DNA of 64,000 nt, from positions 2,728,001-2,792,000 of the forward strand of contig JAHWDD010000002.1 of NCBI GenBank assembly GCA_023897205.1, written 5' to 3'. Made by a program: the position numbers and the translations under genes. Below, one piece after another: positions 11,100-22,815 of this stretch. This DNA comes from Exophiala sp. HKRS030 (taxonomy: Eukaryota; Ascomycota; Eurotiomycetes; Chaetothyriales; Herpotrichiellaceae). How positions within the stretch are numbered: position 1 is the first letter of the stretch; each line of letters starts with the position of its first letter. The notes beneath the pieces are model-generated. The model was not told the DNA's origin. It was given only the letters and a program-made list of their open reading frames with translations, and did no database searches.

Positions 11100-12335
11100 T
11101 CAATTCTGAGGCATGGCGGTCCAATCCCAAGCCAATCGTCGACCTCGATGATCTTGCCAACGGTGTGTCAAGTCTTGTCGCCGTAGATGATCTTGACCTC
11201 GTTCACCTCCATGGTCGCCACCACCATCGCTGTCGCCATCACTGTTTCGAAACTCCGAACCGTCCGTGTCGGTATCGACATCAGCATCGTCGACTTGGTC
11301 TTGGATCATGTATCCCGGGTCGGTGGTCAGGTCGAACGTGAGGGGAGTGGTCGAGCCCGTACCGAATGCAGGGTGAGGACGGAGACGGAGACGTCGACGT
11401 CGACGTTGACGAATACCTCCTCGTCTAGTGTCTGTACCAGAGATGGAGCCCGAGTTTGTGTCCGTGTCCGATTCAGGGTCCGAGTCTGAAGTTTGAGAAG
11501 AAGTAGAAGTAGAAGAAGAAGAAGCACCTGCTGTGTCATGGTGTCCGTGGTGACCTCTCTTTCGATTCTTGTCATCGTCGTCATCGTCGTCGCCCCGACC
11601 AAACCCTGAACCAGAGCCGGTTGCCGTTGTGAATGGTGACGATCCGGTACTCGACTGCTTGCGACCCGCGCATTCTGTCGTGTCATTCGACTTTGGACCA
11701 TGAGTCGACTTGGTTCGGTCGTCATGTTGGTGATCACTTCCATTTCCATATCCGATGGTGCCTCTGCTCGGACAGTCTCCGATTTCTACGTGGTGGATTC
11801 GGATAAAAGGCACCAAGGGCATGGTAAATCGGACTCGTGTATATCGTATGTTGGTGCCAGCGGGACCTGCAAAATCTTCAGACGCGTAGCCCTCGATTGT
11901 GTTGGTAGGCAACGGTGATACGTGAACATCAGTCGAGGGGACGGACAAAAATCTTGACGATGTTGCACTGCTTTTGAGAGCTCGCGAAAAGGACCCAGGT
12001 AGTCCCAGTAATGAGTGGGTGTCATCATCGCTCGAAATTGTACCCATGGTTGTAGTCGGACTGTCGTCCTCAGCTCTGGTTACGTGAGCGTCTAGATACG
12101 CGGACAATGAGAGACCACTAGTCACGAAGCGGAAGACAAGAGTCGCACACAACAACGTCAATGAAGAGATGACAGAGGAGGTGGTACTGGCATGCACGGA
12201 TGACAGGTAGCTCGAGAATTTGCAGAGGAGAACGTAACCTTTGGCGTTGTTGGGCGAACAGTAGGCGGATACGATGGATTCGACAAAGAGGATGGCGTAG
12301 TATTGCATGAACAGGTACAGGATGAGTTTGGCCAT
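11100..12335 (-). CDS. Hypothetical Asp/Ser-rich protein with N-terminal membrane helices, 411 aa
   Basis: Single frame with ATG at 12335 in a good context (GCCATGGCC). The first 80 residues contain two hydrophobic stretches (about 3-25 and 57-80), so an N-terminal membrane anchor or two-span topology is possible. The rest is low-complexity: a run of seven Asp, Ser-rich and Thr-rich tracts, a six-Arg patch (RQRRRRRLRLRPH) and an Asp/Gly-rich tail. No known domain is recognised. The extreme C-terminus looks less protein-like, so an intron or different 3' exon is possible: another minus-strand frame around 11200 encodes a more ordinary peptide ending EVKIIYGDKT. It is tandem with the MFS gene at 12921-14394. 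Confidence 0.42.
   Translation of the reverse strand: MAKLILYLFMQYYAILFVESIVSAYCSPNNAKGYVLLCKFSSYLSSVHASTTSSVISSLTLLCATLVFRFVTSGLSLSAYLDAHVTRAEDDSPTTTMGTISSDDDTHSLLGLPGSFSRALKSSATSSRFLSVPSTDVHVSPLPTNTIEGYASEDFAGPAGTNIRYTRVRFTMPLVPFIRIHHVEIGDCPSRGTIGYGNGSDHQHDDRTKSTHGPKSNDTTECAGRKQSSTGSSPFTTATGSGSGFGRGDDDDDDDKNRKRGHHGHHDTAGASSSSTSTSSQTSDSDPESDTDTNSGSISGTDTRRGGIRQRRRRRLRLRPHPAFGTGSTTPLTFDLTTDPGYMIQDQVDDADVDTDTDGSEFRNSDGDSDGGGDHGGERGQDHLRRQDLTHRWQDHRGRRLAWDWTAMPQN
11495..11600. repeat. Trinucleotide-like low-complexity DNA inside the Asp/Ser-rich gene
   Basis: Interrupted GAAGTA/GAAGAA units (about 11495-11525) and GTCATC/GTC units (about 11570-11600) encode the Ser and Asp runs of the protein. 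Confidence 0.6.
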
Positions 12336-12920
12336 GGCTTCACTGTAGACTTGGTCGAACCGTAATGGCCGCTGGTAAGGGGTTGTATGTATGTCGAGAC
12401 TTGTGCTTGTGCGTGTATGTTGGTCTTGAGTCTTTGTATCGTTGCAAGGTTTCGTGGTGTCAGTGGATGATGATTTTCACCGTCCCTGGCAGTTGCAAGG
12501 CGTTGTGCGTCTGTTGTATTGTGGTAATCGGTGATCTCTGAAGAGGATGAAGCGCTTAAATACCTCGATGAAAGTCCCAGGCCCCGTCTCAAGGCAGTCG
12601 TCGACGCCGCGGCAACAGTGCTATGATTCATTGTGATGGTGGCTAGTCTCGAGAGGCAGTGCCAGACATGCTCACTTCTCGGCATTGTATACTGTCCCCT
12701 GGGCAGTAAACTGGTATAATCATTTCTTTGTTCGGATCTTGATACACCCAAGGCACTACCTTACCTTGGTATACTTGTGAAACGAGACTGTCTCGGACGT
12801 ACATTGTTGAACGAGCCTCAGAAAACTCCCAGTCATGTACCCCCTTTTGGGTTTTGATCACAGTTCGTCTTCGATGCAATATTTGTGCATACATTTTCTT
12901 TGTTTGTGATAAAAACACTC
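12336..12920. other. Intergenic region
   Basis: About 585 bp between two tandem minus-strand genes, holding the promoter of the Asp/Ser-rich gene and the 3' flank of the MFS gene. No supported gene or RNA. Confidence 0.5.
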
Positions 12921-14394
12921 TCAGACTCTTCCCAACCAGAGTAAACTCTTCGGCGTCAACCAGAACTGCCTGTGAATCGCGTCTTGGTTGGCAGTGGCCC
13001 CCTCAGATTCTCGATCCAGCGCATCTTTGAGCTCGACCTGATGAACCTTCCAGGACCTGAGGAACAATGTACTCGCCGCGGCAAAGAGAAACATACAACC
13101 CACAAATATCTGCGAGCTGAGATATCCGGATGTCGCGACCATTTGCAACGCGATCGGTTCTGCAAACGTCGAGGGCAACACCAGAGCCAGGCAGATCATG
13201 CCAAACGCAGAGGGCAATCGTTTGAGCCCGACGACTTCGGTGGTCACCGGCGCCACCGTGCTCCAAAAGATGCCGCAGACACAGCCAGAGGCCAATGCGA
13301 AGACGAGCAAAACACCGTACGTCTTGGCCGGCACCCACAGTGCCAGACACAAAACTCCGGACAGGGCGGTCATGAGCGCCGCCATGTTGAGCCGGCCGAA
13401 CGAGTCGCTGTAGTAGCCGATGATCGGGCGCCCGACACCGAGTCCCAGGTTGAGAAGCGCTCCCACGACAGAACCCTGACCTGGCGACAAGCCGATGGAG
13501 ATGGCATAGTTGGGAAGTGAATAGAGCAAGACAATGTATGCCAGTTCGTTGCCGACGCCCCAAAGTATGACCAGTATCACCTCGGTCTGCCTGTACTCGC
13601 GGTAATCGAAAACGTCCTGGATCGGCTGGATCGCCTTGTTTCGATCTTTGAGCAATACAGAACAAACCGCATTGACGACCAAGCCGCAAAACGCCAGGAC
13701 GCGGTACGTCCAGTCCACACCGACCTCCTGGACCAGACGTCCAGCGATGAGGTTGTACACGAGCCCTCCGAGGCCGGATCCCGAAGCCGCTATCCCAACG
13801 GCCAAACTCCGCCGCGTCGAAAACCACTGAGGCAGCACGGCGGTGGAGGGGATGTAGAGGAACCCCAAGGCAAATCCAAAGCAAACCCCCTGACTGAGGA
13901 ACAAATGCCAGATCTGCGTCGCGTACGAGGCACCGAACATGGCGGCGAAGACGAGCAAAGTGCCAATCAGGAGAGTGTTGCGCGTACCCAGCGATCTGAC
14001 TGATAGAGCCACGACCGGGGCGATGATGCCCGACGTGGAGATTGAGAGTCCTCCGATGAGTGCATACTCAAGACGAGAGGCATTTTCGAATGTAGAGTCG
14101 GATAAGTAATGGGCGAGGAAGATTCCCCATGCCTGACGGCCTTTCGGTCAGTAGGGAAACAAGGTCGTGTGTACGGAGTACGGAAGGTAGAATTACACTA
14201 TTCAGACCCCAGGTGTGAGCATTGATCATGAAGCAACATGCCGTGCACACCCAGGCGTAGCCACCATTGGGCGGCGGCTCTTCAACCGAGACAGCATCTC
14301 GTGGTGGAATATCGGTGAGATCAGTGATAACCTGAGGCGCTGGATCGGATTTGCCATGCGGAGATTGAAGTTCTACGTCTGACGAGGATCCCAT
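12921..14394 (-). CDS. MFS monocarboxylate-type (MCH) transporter, 469 aa, two exons
   Basis: Fungal member of the monocarboxylate porter branch of the MFS, predicted as a 12-helix plasma-membrane protein. Exons are 14394-14197 and 14132-12921; the 64-bp intron 14133-14196 begins GTAATT and ends CGTCAG and joins in phase 0 between TWGLNS and AWGIFLAHY. The N-terminal tail carries the signature PPPNGGYAWV at about residues 42-51, the hallmark of this family (D/E-G-G-Y-G/A-W-V). Further helices include GVCFGFALGFLYIPSTAV and PQWFSTRRSLAVGIAASGSG, the family's conserved loop between helices 4 and 5. ATG 14394 is the first ATG in frame; the open frame runs further upstream only from a GTG. Substrate unknown: yeast Mch proteins are not proven lactate carriers and one carries riboflavin. 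Confidence 0.9.
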
Positions 14395-14916
14395 TGACTG
14401 CAATCCTGATACAATGTTTGATTGTGTAGTAGACGTTGTCAGTAGAAGGTGTAGTCGAGTTGTGCGATCTGCATATCCGGTCCGATATCTATGTACTGTA
14501 TTCGCTAAGGTGCTCACCTAATCGTAACAAGTCCATACATAATCGACGTGTCATAAGGCGGTGGAACGCGCACAACGCCGTCCTGTCTTACTTCTGGTTT
14601 TCTCTCCAGCGTAAAGCAAATTAGTCTCTGGCGCATGCACCGCACCATGTTGGCTAATGATGCATTGAGGCTCTATGGGGTTCATGGCAGGTGGTCCAAA
14701 ACTACACACCAACAAAGTCCTATCGACGGTGTTCAAGAAAGCGGCGATGGGCAAGCACATGTGTGTCCTGCTCCCGCGATCTTTGGTCCGACTCGAGTTT
14801 CTGGACTAGTCGTAGCTGACGTTTGGTACGCATACTTGAACAGAGGGTTCTCATCAACCACCTCTGCCAACTGCTCGGCCGTGTACTTCTCGCTGATTGC
14901 GGCCTCCGACATGGAT
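14395..14916. other. Intergenic region
   Basis: About 520 bp between tandem minus-strand transporters: promoter of the MCH-type gene and 3' flank of the sugar porter. No supported gene. Confidence 0.5.
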
Positions 14917-16765
14917 CTAATTGATACTTCGGATCTTCCGTGTCGGTACGTCAGTACTAAACTGCCAGTCAATCTCTTCCAGGGCGAGGTCTCGTGTTTC
15001 CGGGACAAGGAAGTAACCACAAATAACCGCCAGAGCAGCAAACGAGCCGTATATAAAGCCAAGCTTACTTCCCAAGCCAGCGTATTGGCCATCCTCCAAG
15101 TACGGGTAAGTAAAGCTTACAGCCCATCTGCATCACAGCGTCAATCTAGATGCTTTGTCGAGGGGAGACAGGAGACCTACTCTGTGACCAGTTTAATGGT
15201 GTATGCCAGACGCAACGTGTGCTCGCGTAATGCCAGCGAGGGCACCTCCGCGGCAATGAGGTACGTCAGAGGGGCCCATCCGAGGGAATAACCGAATGAG
15301 AAAACCAGAAGCATGGCGACTATGCCTCGTCGTTCTGGAAGGGTATCATGGACGTGGACGCCGAGGGCTCCCATAGCGAACAATGCTCCAACTTGCAACA
15401 ATCCGCTGACGTGAATCATGGGTCTGATAAGTGGTGAGCATGGGATCTTTGCCGTCTAGTTCGACTGGCTGGAATGCTCACCTCCGTCCCAGTCTGTCAC
15501 TGAGAAGTAAGCATATCAAAATCCCAATAACATTCACGGCATTATTGACCATGTTTACTGTGAATGCGTCGACACCTCCGAGGCCCTTGACGAACAGTGT
15601 GCCGTACTGAGAGGAGAACGACTGGCCGCTGGCTTGCTGGAAGAAGTTCACCACACAAGCAATCATGGTTCGCCGTAAGTGTGTACCCTTGAAAATCTCC
15701 AAGAACTTGCCCTTCTGAGGCTGTTGTGCTACTGCTGTCTCGAGTTCGTTAACTTCAGCCATCAGCTGAGCCTCGGATGTCTCTGGCTTTCGTAAGCGTT
15801 GGAGCGACTTTACGGCATCGTCATGTCGATTGCGTAGTACAAGCCACCTTGGGGACTGCGGCATTGTAAGTAGAAATATGATGCGTCAATGACCCGACGT
15901 ACCTCGGGAAGGAGCCAGATCAAGCTCGCCACGATGGTGGGAATGATGAAGAAAAGGGTAAAAGGAATCCGCCAGGCCCAGTTTGTATTCAATTGAGACG
16001 TCCGCTTCGCAATGACACTGATGATCAAGCCTCCTACCTTCAACATCACTGTTAGACGGGCGGGGGCAGGGGCCAACGCCGACATTGGATCGAACCTTGA
16101 TGCTCAACCAGTACAGACCAACCATGGAACCTCTGAAGCGTGGAGGTGACAATTCGGCGAGCGTGGTTGGCACCACGGCCAATTCCATCCCAAGGTAACA
16201 GTCTGAAGTGGAATTAGAACGTTGGCCCACAGCGCAATGTAAGACAGGTCAACGGACAGTGAATGGTTCGCCCAACCAGGATCTGGGCCTTTGTGTTGGA
16301 CGAGAGAATGATGGCTGAGCTGAACAATGCGTAAAGGCTCATGACAAACACACACATTCGCCGACCGTATCGGTTGCTGATGACGCTACCAACGTAGACT
16401 CCTGAAGCCGATCAGTACCACACCAACCAGCATCGCCCCCAGATTGTTGATATGGAGTCAGTACCCGCTATCTGTGCCGGAGCGTGGCAACTATTCAGAA
16501 GAGACAGGAAGTACGGCTGGAGCTTCCATTTCTGAGTCTTCTTGGAGTAGATACCAAATTGCTTGTCGAATGAGTCGATGGCTTGGGCTGCAGCCATTGC
16601 TTGTACGTCAAACCCGTAGTTGAAAGAGGACATGGCGAGAAGCCCCAGAGAGAGAACCAACGTCAGAGTCAAGTCATTGTTGTGAAGGTATGAGAATTTT
16701 CTGCCGCGAGAACTTGGAGAAGAAGGTGTCGAGCGCGATGATGAACGAATGGAGGTAGTGCCCAT
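14917..16765 (-). CDS. MFS sugar porter, 504 aa, seven exons
   Basis: Sugar-transporter-family MFS protein reconstructed from seven exons: 16765-16465, 16401-16258, 16202-16096, 16037-15903, 15855-15482, 15423-15181 and 15127-14917. The six introns are 47-63 bp, all GT-AG, and phases agree at every junction. Diagnostic motifs appear once joined: NRYGRR after helix 2, the RFRG loop, PESPRWL after helix 6, the QQASGQ segment in helix 7, DRLGRRP, and PETRDLALEEID after helix 12 (family PETKG..LEEID). The third-intron donor is GTCCGT, weaker than the rest but the only one that keeps phase. No signal peptide; the N-terminal tail is Ser/Arg-rich. It belongs to the fungal alpha-glucoside/maltose/hexose permease group; the exact sugar cannot be read from sequence. 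Confidence 0.9.
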
Positions 16766-17361
16766 GACTGCTGAGATCCAGACACGCCGGATAGAGTGTT
16801 TGTATGTCCGTTTTCACCAGAGGTTGAGGGGGTGCGAAGTCAAGGGAGCCACAGAGAAATACAAGATAAGATCAGGTCAGGTTGATCATATCTTATCCAA
16901 GCTTCATGAAGTGAGTAGTCCAGCTTCACTTACCATGACTCTGGCACGAAATAATGTGCGTAAATGTTCAGACGAAGCTGACGACAGCCTCGAGCAAATT
17001 TAAAAGGTTGGGATTTCCACAACTGCTTCGATCCACTTACATTTACCCGGACACTTTCGACTTGGGAGACCTTTGCCCGCCGTCAAGGCCGTTAAATATG
17101 TGCAGTATATACATTATGAGTCGAAGTCATTATTGTAGAATTTACCTCTTCTATCAATACGCTGAAAGCATCAGCTGAGTTGTCCCATTCTGCAGGTATC
17201 AGTTTATCCAGATTCGCAGGTGAGATGATGACCCACAGTGAAAAATGCTCCATATCAGTCCTGGAAATCTTGGTTTTTTTTGTTCTATCCGTCTACAGAG
17301 TTCTGTCACTGACCCGTCCCTTTTTTCCCCCTCTGTCACAGTAGATCCTTATCTTGCACAC
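16766..17361. other. Intergenic region
   Basis: About 600 bp: promoter of the sugar porter and 3' flank of the TauD-type gene. Small frames on both strands lack recognisable domains. Confidence 0.5.
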
Positions 17362-18624
17362 CTATCCATCTATTTTGACCTCCGTAGCGAGTGCCTCCGC
17401 CTTGGTGAGACTGTTCGGATCGAGATAAGGCCTTTCCCCGATTCCGACAACACGATTACCGAAGCGGTCTCCAAGGCCTTCGTAGTCGAATGTGGCGGCA
17501 TGGAACGCACTGCGGTTGTCCCAGATTGCTGGGGTTTGACCTGTCAGTCTGTGGAACAAATGAACGAAGCAGAGGGACGCCGAGCTTACCGATGTCGTTC
17601 TCGTTTCCCCACTTGAACCGGACCTGCAGGTCATGGTTTTCCTGCAGAGTCGACCTGAACTTTTGAAGCAGTTCTTCACTTTCCTCGACGTTTAGTTCGT
17701 TGATGTATTTGGGAAAGGTACCGATGGCGAAGAGAGTCTTCCAGCCCGTGACGGGGTTGGTCCGAACGAGCGGGTGCACCGAGGACAATTCGCCGCCGAC
17801 ATTCGCCGGGGACCCTCGGGCCTCCTTGTACAGAGTCGCTCTGCCTGCCTTTTCGGCGGTCAAGAACCCGTCGCCAATGTACGTCGCCGTCAAGCCCTCC
17901 AGGAACTTCTGGTAGGGCTTACTGAACCGGTCAAAGATGTCGTACCCCGAGGCCCACAGCGTGTCCCCGCCGGTGGACGGCAGCTGGACCAACCTCAGAC
18001 TGGTGTAGTCGGCAGGGCAAGGTTCGAATTGAATGTCGCTGTGCCAGGCAGACGCGTCGTACTTGCGATTGCTCGGGCGCTGGCGCGCGCGGTCTGGGTA
18101 GAATTTCTTGGCTGCCACGGACGAGATGGTGCTGATCTCGTGGTCAGGGACGCCGAACTCGTTGTTGCCATTGAGCATCGGGTGGATATGCAGCGTCGAC
18201 GAAGTTGGACGTCCACTGAGTTCGCCCAGCCGGAGGATGAACTTCTTCTGCAAGTCATTGCTGAGATTGTCTTGTTTGCGAAAGAACACCACGCCGCGCT
18301 CGCTGACTACGGATTCCAGCGAGCAGATCTCGTCAGCCTTCGGGATCGCAAGCGACCGACCGGCCTGCCTACGACGGGGGCGCGCTGGTACTCACTGGTA
18401 ATTGCCAGATCGCGAAGCAGCTGATCCGAATTGGGCGCATTCAGAAGATCGTCCACGATGTTGGCCTTGGGATACTCCCTGCCAATTGCCGGGGTGAGTT
18501 CGTCGTATGCGAACGCAGCATCTAGGACTCCGCTCTTTTTCAGCGGCTTTTCATTCCTAGGTCTAGATGTGTCTGCGTCGACCGAGTCAGTTGCCCTGAT
18601 CGGTAGGGTTGCGCTGGGAGCCAT
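17362..18624 (-). CDS. TauD/TfdA-type Fe(II)/2-oxoglutarate dioxygenase, 370 aa, three exons
   Basis: Predicted non-haem iron oxygenase of the taurine dioxygenase family, which hydroxylates and often cleaves small sulfonates or aryloxy acids using 2-oxoglutarate and O2. Exons are 18624-18396, 18306-17590 and 17528-17362; introns are 89 and 61 bp, both phase 1. The ERGVVFFRKQ strand, the HxD iron motif in WHSDIQFE, the PSTGGDTLWAS loop, and the distal His in WDNRSAFHAA are all present. An Arg of the GIGERPYLDP tail may bind 2-oxoglutarate. Length fits fungal homologues (about 350-390). It is flanked by a sugar porter and an ACS-type permease, so uptake and oxidation of one compound is plausible. 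Taurine itself is not proven as substrate. Start is ATG 18624; the longer open frame begins at GTG. Confidence 0.9.
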
Positions 18625-19319
18625 ATTTTCTGTTGAGGCTCTCTGACTGAAGTCTCTGTTTCTGTCTCTTGCACGAAGATGAACCTTCGGGTTCGAAGGG
18701 GAGCCCAATATATTAGGATTTGAAATGGGAATCACGTTCGGGTTCCGGCACCGCTCATAAAGCCTCTAGAACGATCACAACATTCCTGTCGGACCTGGGC
18801 GAGCACTCACCTCCATACAAAGTCGCTTATCTTGTGAGTCCACGTTGGCTCCTTGCGTATTGCGCCATTCTTGACGGAAATGACGAGAGATAAGACTCTT
18901 GACTTCTCGAGGAACCATGGCGTATCACGCAATAATGGACCTGGGAGTCGTCAATATGGAATTCGCACTTTCACGTTGAGTGGTCTCGATGTCTGCCGTA
19001 TACATCAAACCAAGCCGCAACGCACAAAAAGGCACCTGATCATAATTCAGACTTCTGGACTAGAACCAAGGCTCAAATACAAATTGTTCTAGTTTTGTGC
19101 AGCTCCGTACAATATTTCTTCTACTTAGTTTCTTCTCTACAGTTCTTTCTCCACCGTTCTGAATGCTCTATGGGTTTGGCTTTATGATATGGCTTCAAGA
19201 CGAATTCCTCCCACGCTCGTCCCATCCACCCGCCCACACCGAGGTAAAAAAAGTCGCCCATTGTACCCTCCATTGTACATCATCGTTTTCGCGTATATAC
19301 GGACGGCTCATGGTGGCAA
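18625..19319. other. Intergenic region
   Basis: About 700 bp holding the TauD-type promoter and the 3' flank of the permease. No supported gene or RNA. Confidence 0.5.
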
Positions 19320-21200
19320 TCATGAACCGAACCTAAAATCGAGTCTCTTATTTCCCTTGTCCGTGGTCGTCTTCAGATAGTGAATTCTCTCTTCTCGGGT
19401 CATGCTGTCCCAGATCTTGTCTCTTTTCTTGTTCTTCGCGACGTAGTAGAACTTGATTAGGATGAAAACCAGGATATTCCAGCCCAAAACCCCGAGTAGG
19501 GCTTTGTTGCCGGTGTAGTAGTATGGGGCATCGTTTTTGCGGTAGATCTGGGAGTATATGATGCTCGCGAGCTGGACGGACATGTTGTAGATCGAGGAGC
19601 CAACCGTACGGGTGCGGACGGAGCCGGCGTTGCGGGACGTCAAAGCCACGAGGATGGCGTGGATGTAGGGAGCGCCGACGAGGAGCGTAGACAGCGCCCA
19701 TTTGGACCATTTCCATCCATCGAAGACCGGCGGCAAAGCCACCAGGGCGACGAGAAGGGGCAAGCACCACAGTTGGGCGATGACGCCGAGAAGAACGCGC
19801 TGGTTGATCTTTTCGGATACCCAAGTCCAGAACAGTAGTTGCACGATGAACAGAGTGTATGCCGGGATGGTGAGAAGATTGGTCTGGAAGGTGTCGAAGC
19901 CAAGAGCCTTGCAGGTGAGCGTGATGTACGCTTGTGGAGGCCCGTTGGGGATCCCCCAGGACATGCCGATGAGGTAGATTGGCCACATGTCGTAGTCTGT
20001 GAGAGCTTCCCAGATCAAGCTCAACGTCAAGCCTTGACGATTGTGCATGGTGGCCTTGCCCGGATCATCGCGGAGAACTCGTGTGACCATGATGGTCTCT
20101 TCGCGTTCGGAAAACCATCCAGCCTTGGGTCGCAAAAGACCTTTCCAGCCGTTGCGAGCCGTCTGCGTGGGCGATGGCGGCAAGTAGAGGAAGGTCAAGA
20201 TGCCGATCAGGGCAGTAAAGGCGCCTTCAATCACGAAGAGATACCTCCAACCTTGGTGCAACCCACTGTGGCCCCTGAGGTGGAGGATGCCATATGCCAA
20301 AAAAGCACCGACAATCTGCGTTCCTTGATACGACGTCCAGAACCAACTGAGACGCCTGGGAAGCTCATTATTCTTGTAGAAATACGAAAGATAGAGAATC
20401 GTGTCGGGGATAAACCCTGGGACCTTGTCAGTACGGAATAGAGACCCGGCGCTGGTGAATGTTTACCTCCTTCGAGCATTCCAAGCAACCAGCGGCAAAT
20501 GAAGAAGCCGGTCTTTCCGTGCATTGCGGCTTGCGACATCGCCACAGCGCTCCAGAGTATCATCTGAATAGGGATCCAGACATCCGGTCCAAGCTTTTTC
20601 CCAATGATCTGCGACGGGAGTTCCGCGAACAAGAACGAACAATAGAATATGGTCATGCCGTTGTTGTAGTCGTTCGTGTTGAGCCCGAGGTCCTCTAGAC
20701 GGGGTTAGTACCTCCAGCGTTATAACCTCGTCGGCCGCGAGCTTACTGAGCATGTTATCCGAATTAGCTTGAACAATGTTGCCGCGGTCGAGTTGGAGAG
20801 CAAAGAACATGAGACAGGCTGGAAGGGCGATGAGCCAGTCAATCTGGTACCCGTGTTAGCATGATCATTCACCGAAAGACAACGGGGCCGAGGGCCATAC
20901 CCGTCTGACCAGCTTCTTCTCCTCCTGGACGTCCCACGTCGCGGAAGGGTTGAAGCGGTGGGTACCTTCGAAGCCCTCTACGAACTTGTAGATATCAACG
21001 GCCTCGGGAGCAGCAAAGACATTGTGATGGTTGTCCACGGTGTTCTCGTTCAAGGAAGAGGCTTCCGAGCTTGTCGCGTAGCCGTTGTCGACTGATACAT
21101 AGACAACGTCTTCGCCGAAGAGGTGGTACCACTTTTGTCGCTTGCGCGGCGTCGAGACTCCGGCGGGAGCTGCTTCAACGAGGCCTTCCTTACTGGACAT
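19320..21200 (-). CDS. ACS-family MFS permease (Dal5/Tna1-like), 573 aa, four exons
   Basis: Anion:cation symporter family member, the group containing fungal allantoate (Dal5), nicotinate (Tna1), pantothenate and sulfonate-linked permeases. Exons are 21200-20901, 20843-20747, 20694-20467 and 20416-19320; introns are 57, 52 and 50 bp. Family marks include LQLDRGNI at the first helix, LGLNTNDYNNGMTIFY and LPSQIIGKKLGPDVWIP around helices 2-3, RWLLGMLEGGFIPDTILYLS at helices 4-5, and a long C-terminal helix pair ending in a charged tail. An N-terminal cytoplasmic extension of about 100 residues is typical of this branch. It is directly upstream of the TauD-type gene on the same strand, suggesting co-use. 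Substrate not decided by sequence. Confidence 0.9.
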
Positions 21201-22815
21201 CTTCGGCGACTGTTTGAGCGCACTCTGTTTGTCTCAGGTCCAGAACGGTACCAATTCTGGGACACTCTTGGCTATATACGTTGTGTTCTCTCACGTCGGC
21301 TAATGGTTCCACGTGCGTTAGCTTCTTCCAAGACGTCGAAATGGGAAAAAAGCCCTATGGTGTCCGAGAAGACAAAATTGCGTGATGGAATGGAGTTGAT
21401 TGACGATAATTTTCTAGGGCAAGCAGTGAATAAGTGGTGGCATGGCGGGTCTGGACCGTCCACCATGTGCGTTCGAGTCCGGGACAACGGGCGTGTCGGG
21501 GGCATGAAGGTCTCTCATGCTGCAGAGCAGCCATGGTGCCATCGGTGGTGAGATGTGCGTGATCAGCACAGGCGTCGTGTGAAATGTATGGCGTAGTTCT
21601 GGAACGCTCCGGCTTTGCGTTTGGGAGTGTTGTTGAGGACCTGCAGGAGAATCAGTTGCTTGGCTCCCTGTAGTACGAGACGGTGTCTATCTGTGCAAGG
21701 AACCAAGTGTAACGGCTTCGTCGTGAGCCGAGAGCCGTGGAAGCTTTCGAAGCTTACGGGAGGTCGTGCTTGAGGAATCTGACAATGCTTGGGTGCTGAG
21801 AGACTGAGAGACAGCAAGGCTGGGCCCACTTCCGTCTCCGTATCCATTGGCTCCACCTCGTTCCCCATTCTGGCGATGTTGCAAGAAGCCCCTCGAATGT
21901 CGCAACTTCGCGGCCAGGACCCCGGCTACACGATAGTGATGCGCCCTGAAGATTACGATTGCGAATACTTTTAGACCTTGCGTGATTGATTGATCGATGG
22001 ATAATAGACTTATCGGCCTCCTGATGACTTGTACAGTTCGGACGTTCGGAATTTCAACGCGGCACTTGAAAGGCTTGGACCTGGTGTTCAAAGCCGTCTC
22101 ATATGCAAAACTCTCTACCATCGTCCCCTTGTTATCTGATTCTAGCGCATTGCGAATATCAAAGGGCCATAGTATCTGCGCAACAGTCATAACTGTATAA
22201 AAAGCCCGGGTCCGAAGCGATTAGGTTCAGCAAAGTCGCGCTCATTACGGTGGATGGCGCACGAATTGCTCAGAATCGTCGTGTCCTTTGGAAGGCGATA
22301 GTTAAGATATAAACCGTCGAACTCGTTTCTAAACAACAAAATTTGAAACGTCATATTTACAATCATCACCAACAACATGAAGGTCGGGACGATGAAGACG
22401 GTGGTGGCGGTCAACGTGAGACAATCTTGTTTTGATCGGGCAGATGCAACAATAGCACAACGGTATAGATTGAACTGCCTTTAACACCTTGACTGGTGAT
22501 CACTGAGTGGCAGCTTATGTAATTGACTGATTCCTTTTACCTATCCATGTACTACCAAACGACCTACGCAAAAGAAGGCTCTCGGAGAATCTATATACTA
22601 TCGACACGACCGGTGACCATTCTTACATGAACGCTACTCGGCTACTTGCACCCGTGGATCGAGTATCATTGTCGTTCTCCTCAACGAGCATTTGTTGTTC
22701 CAATCTGGATTTTCCCTCGGCGTTGTCGTTATTTTTATGTAGAGGTACCTGGCTTCGGAGTCCGACGATGCCCATGTTTCTTCTCAATGAAGCCCATCGA
22801 GTGTGGTCGACCCTT
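21201..22815. other. Gene-poor region between permease and ABC transporter
   Basis: About 1.6 kb. A 167-codon minus-strand frame with an ATG (22190-21687) has no recognisable domain. On the plus strand, an ATG at 22377 follows a leader-like ATCACCAACAAC and meets a donor-like GTGAGA after 13 codons, but I could not find a convincing continuation. No RNA gene recognised. Confidence 0.45.

Noticed and set aside
21687..22190. 167-codon minus-strand frame with ATG
   Set aside because: No recognisable domain, composition unlike neighbouring genes, and no splice-supported extension.
22377..22415. Plus-strand ATG after a leader-like sequence with a donor-like GTGAGA after 13 codons
   Set aside because: No convincing second exon was found downstream; insufficient support.
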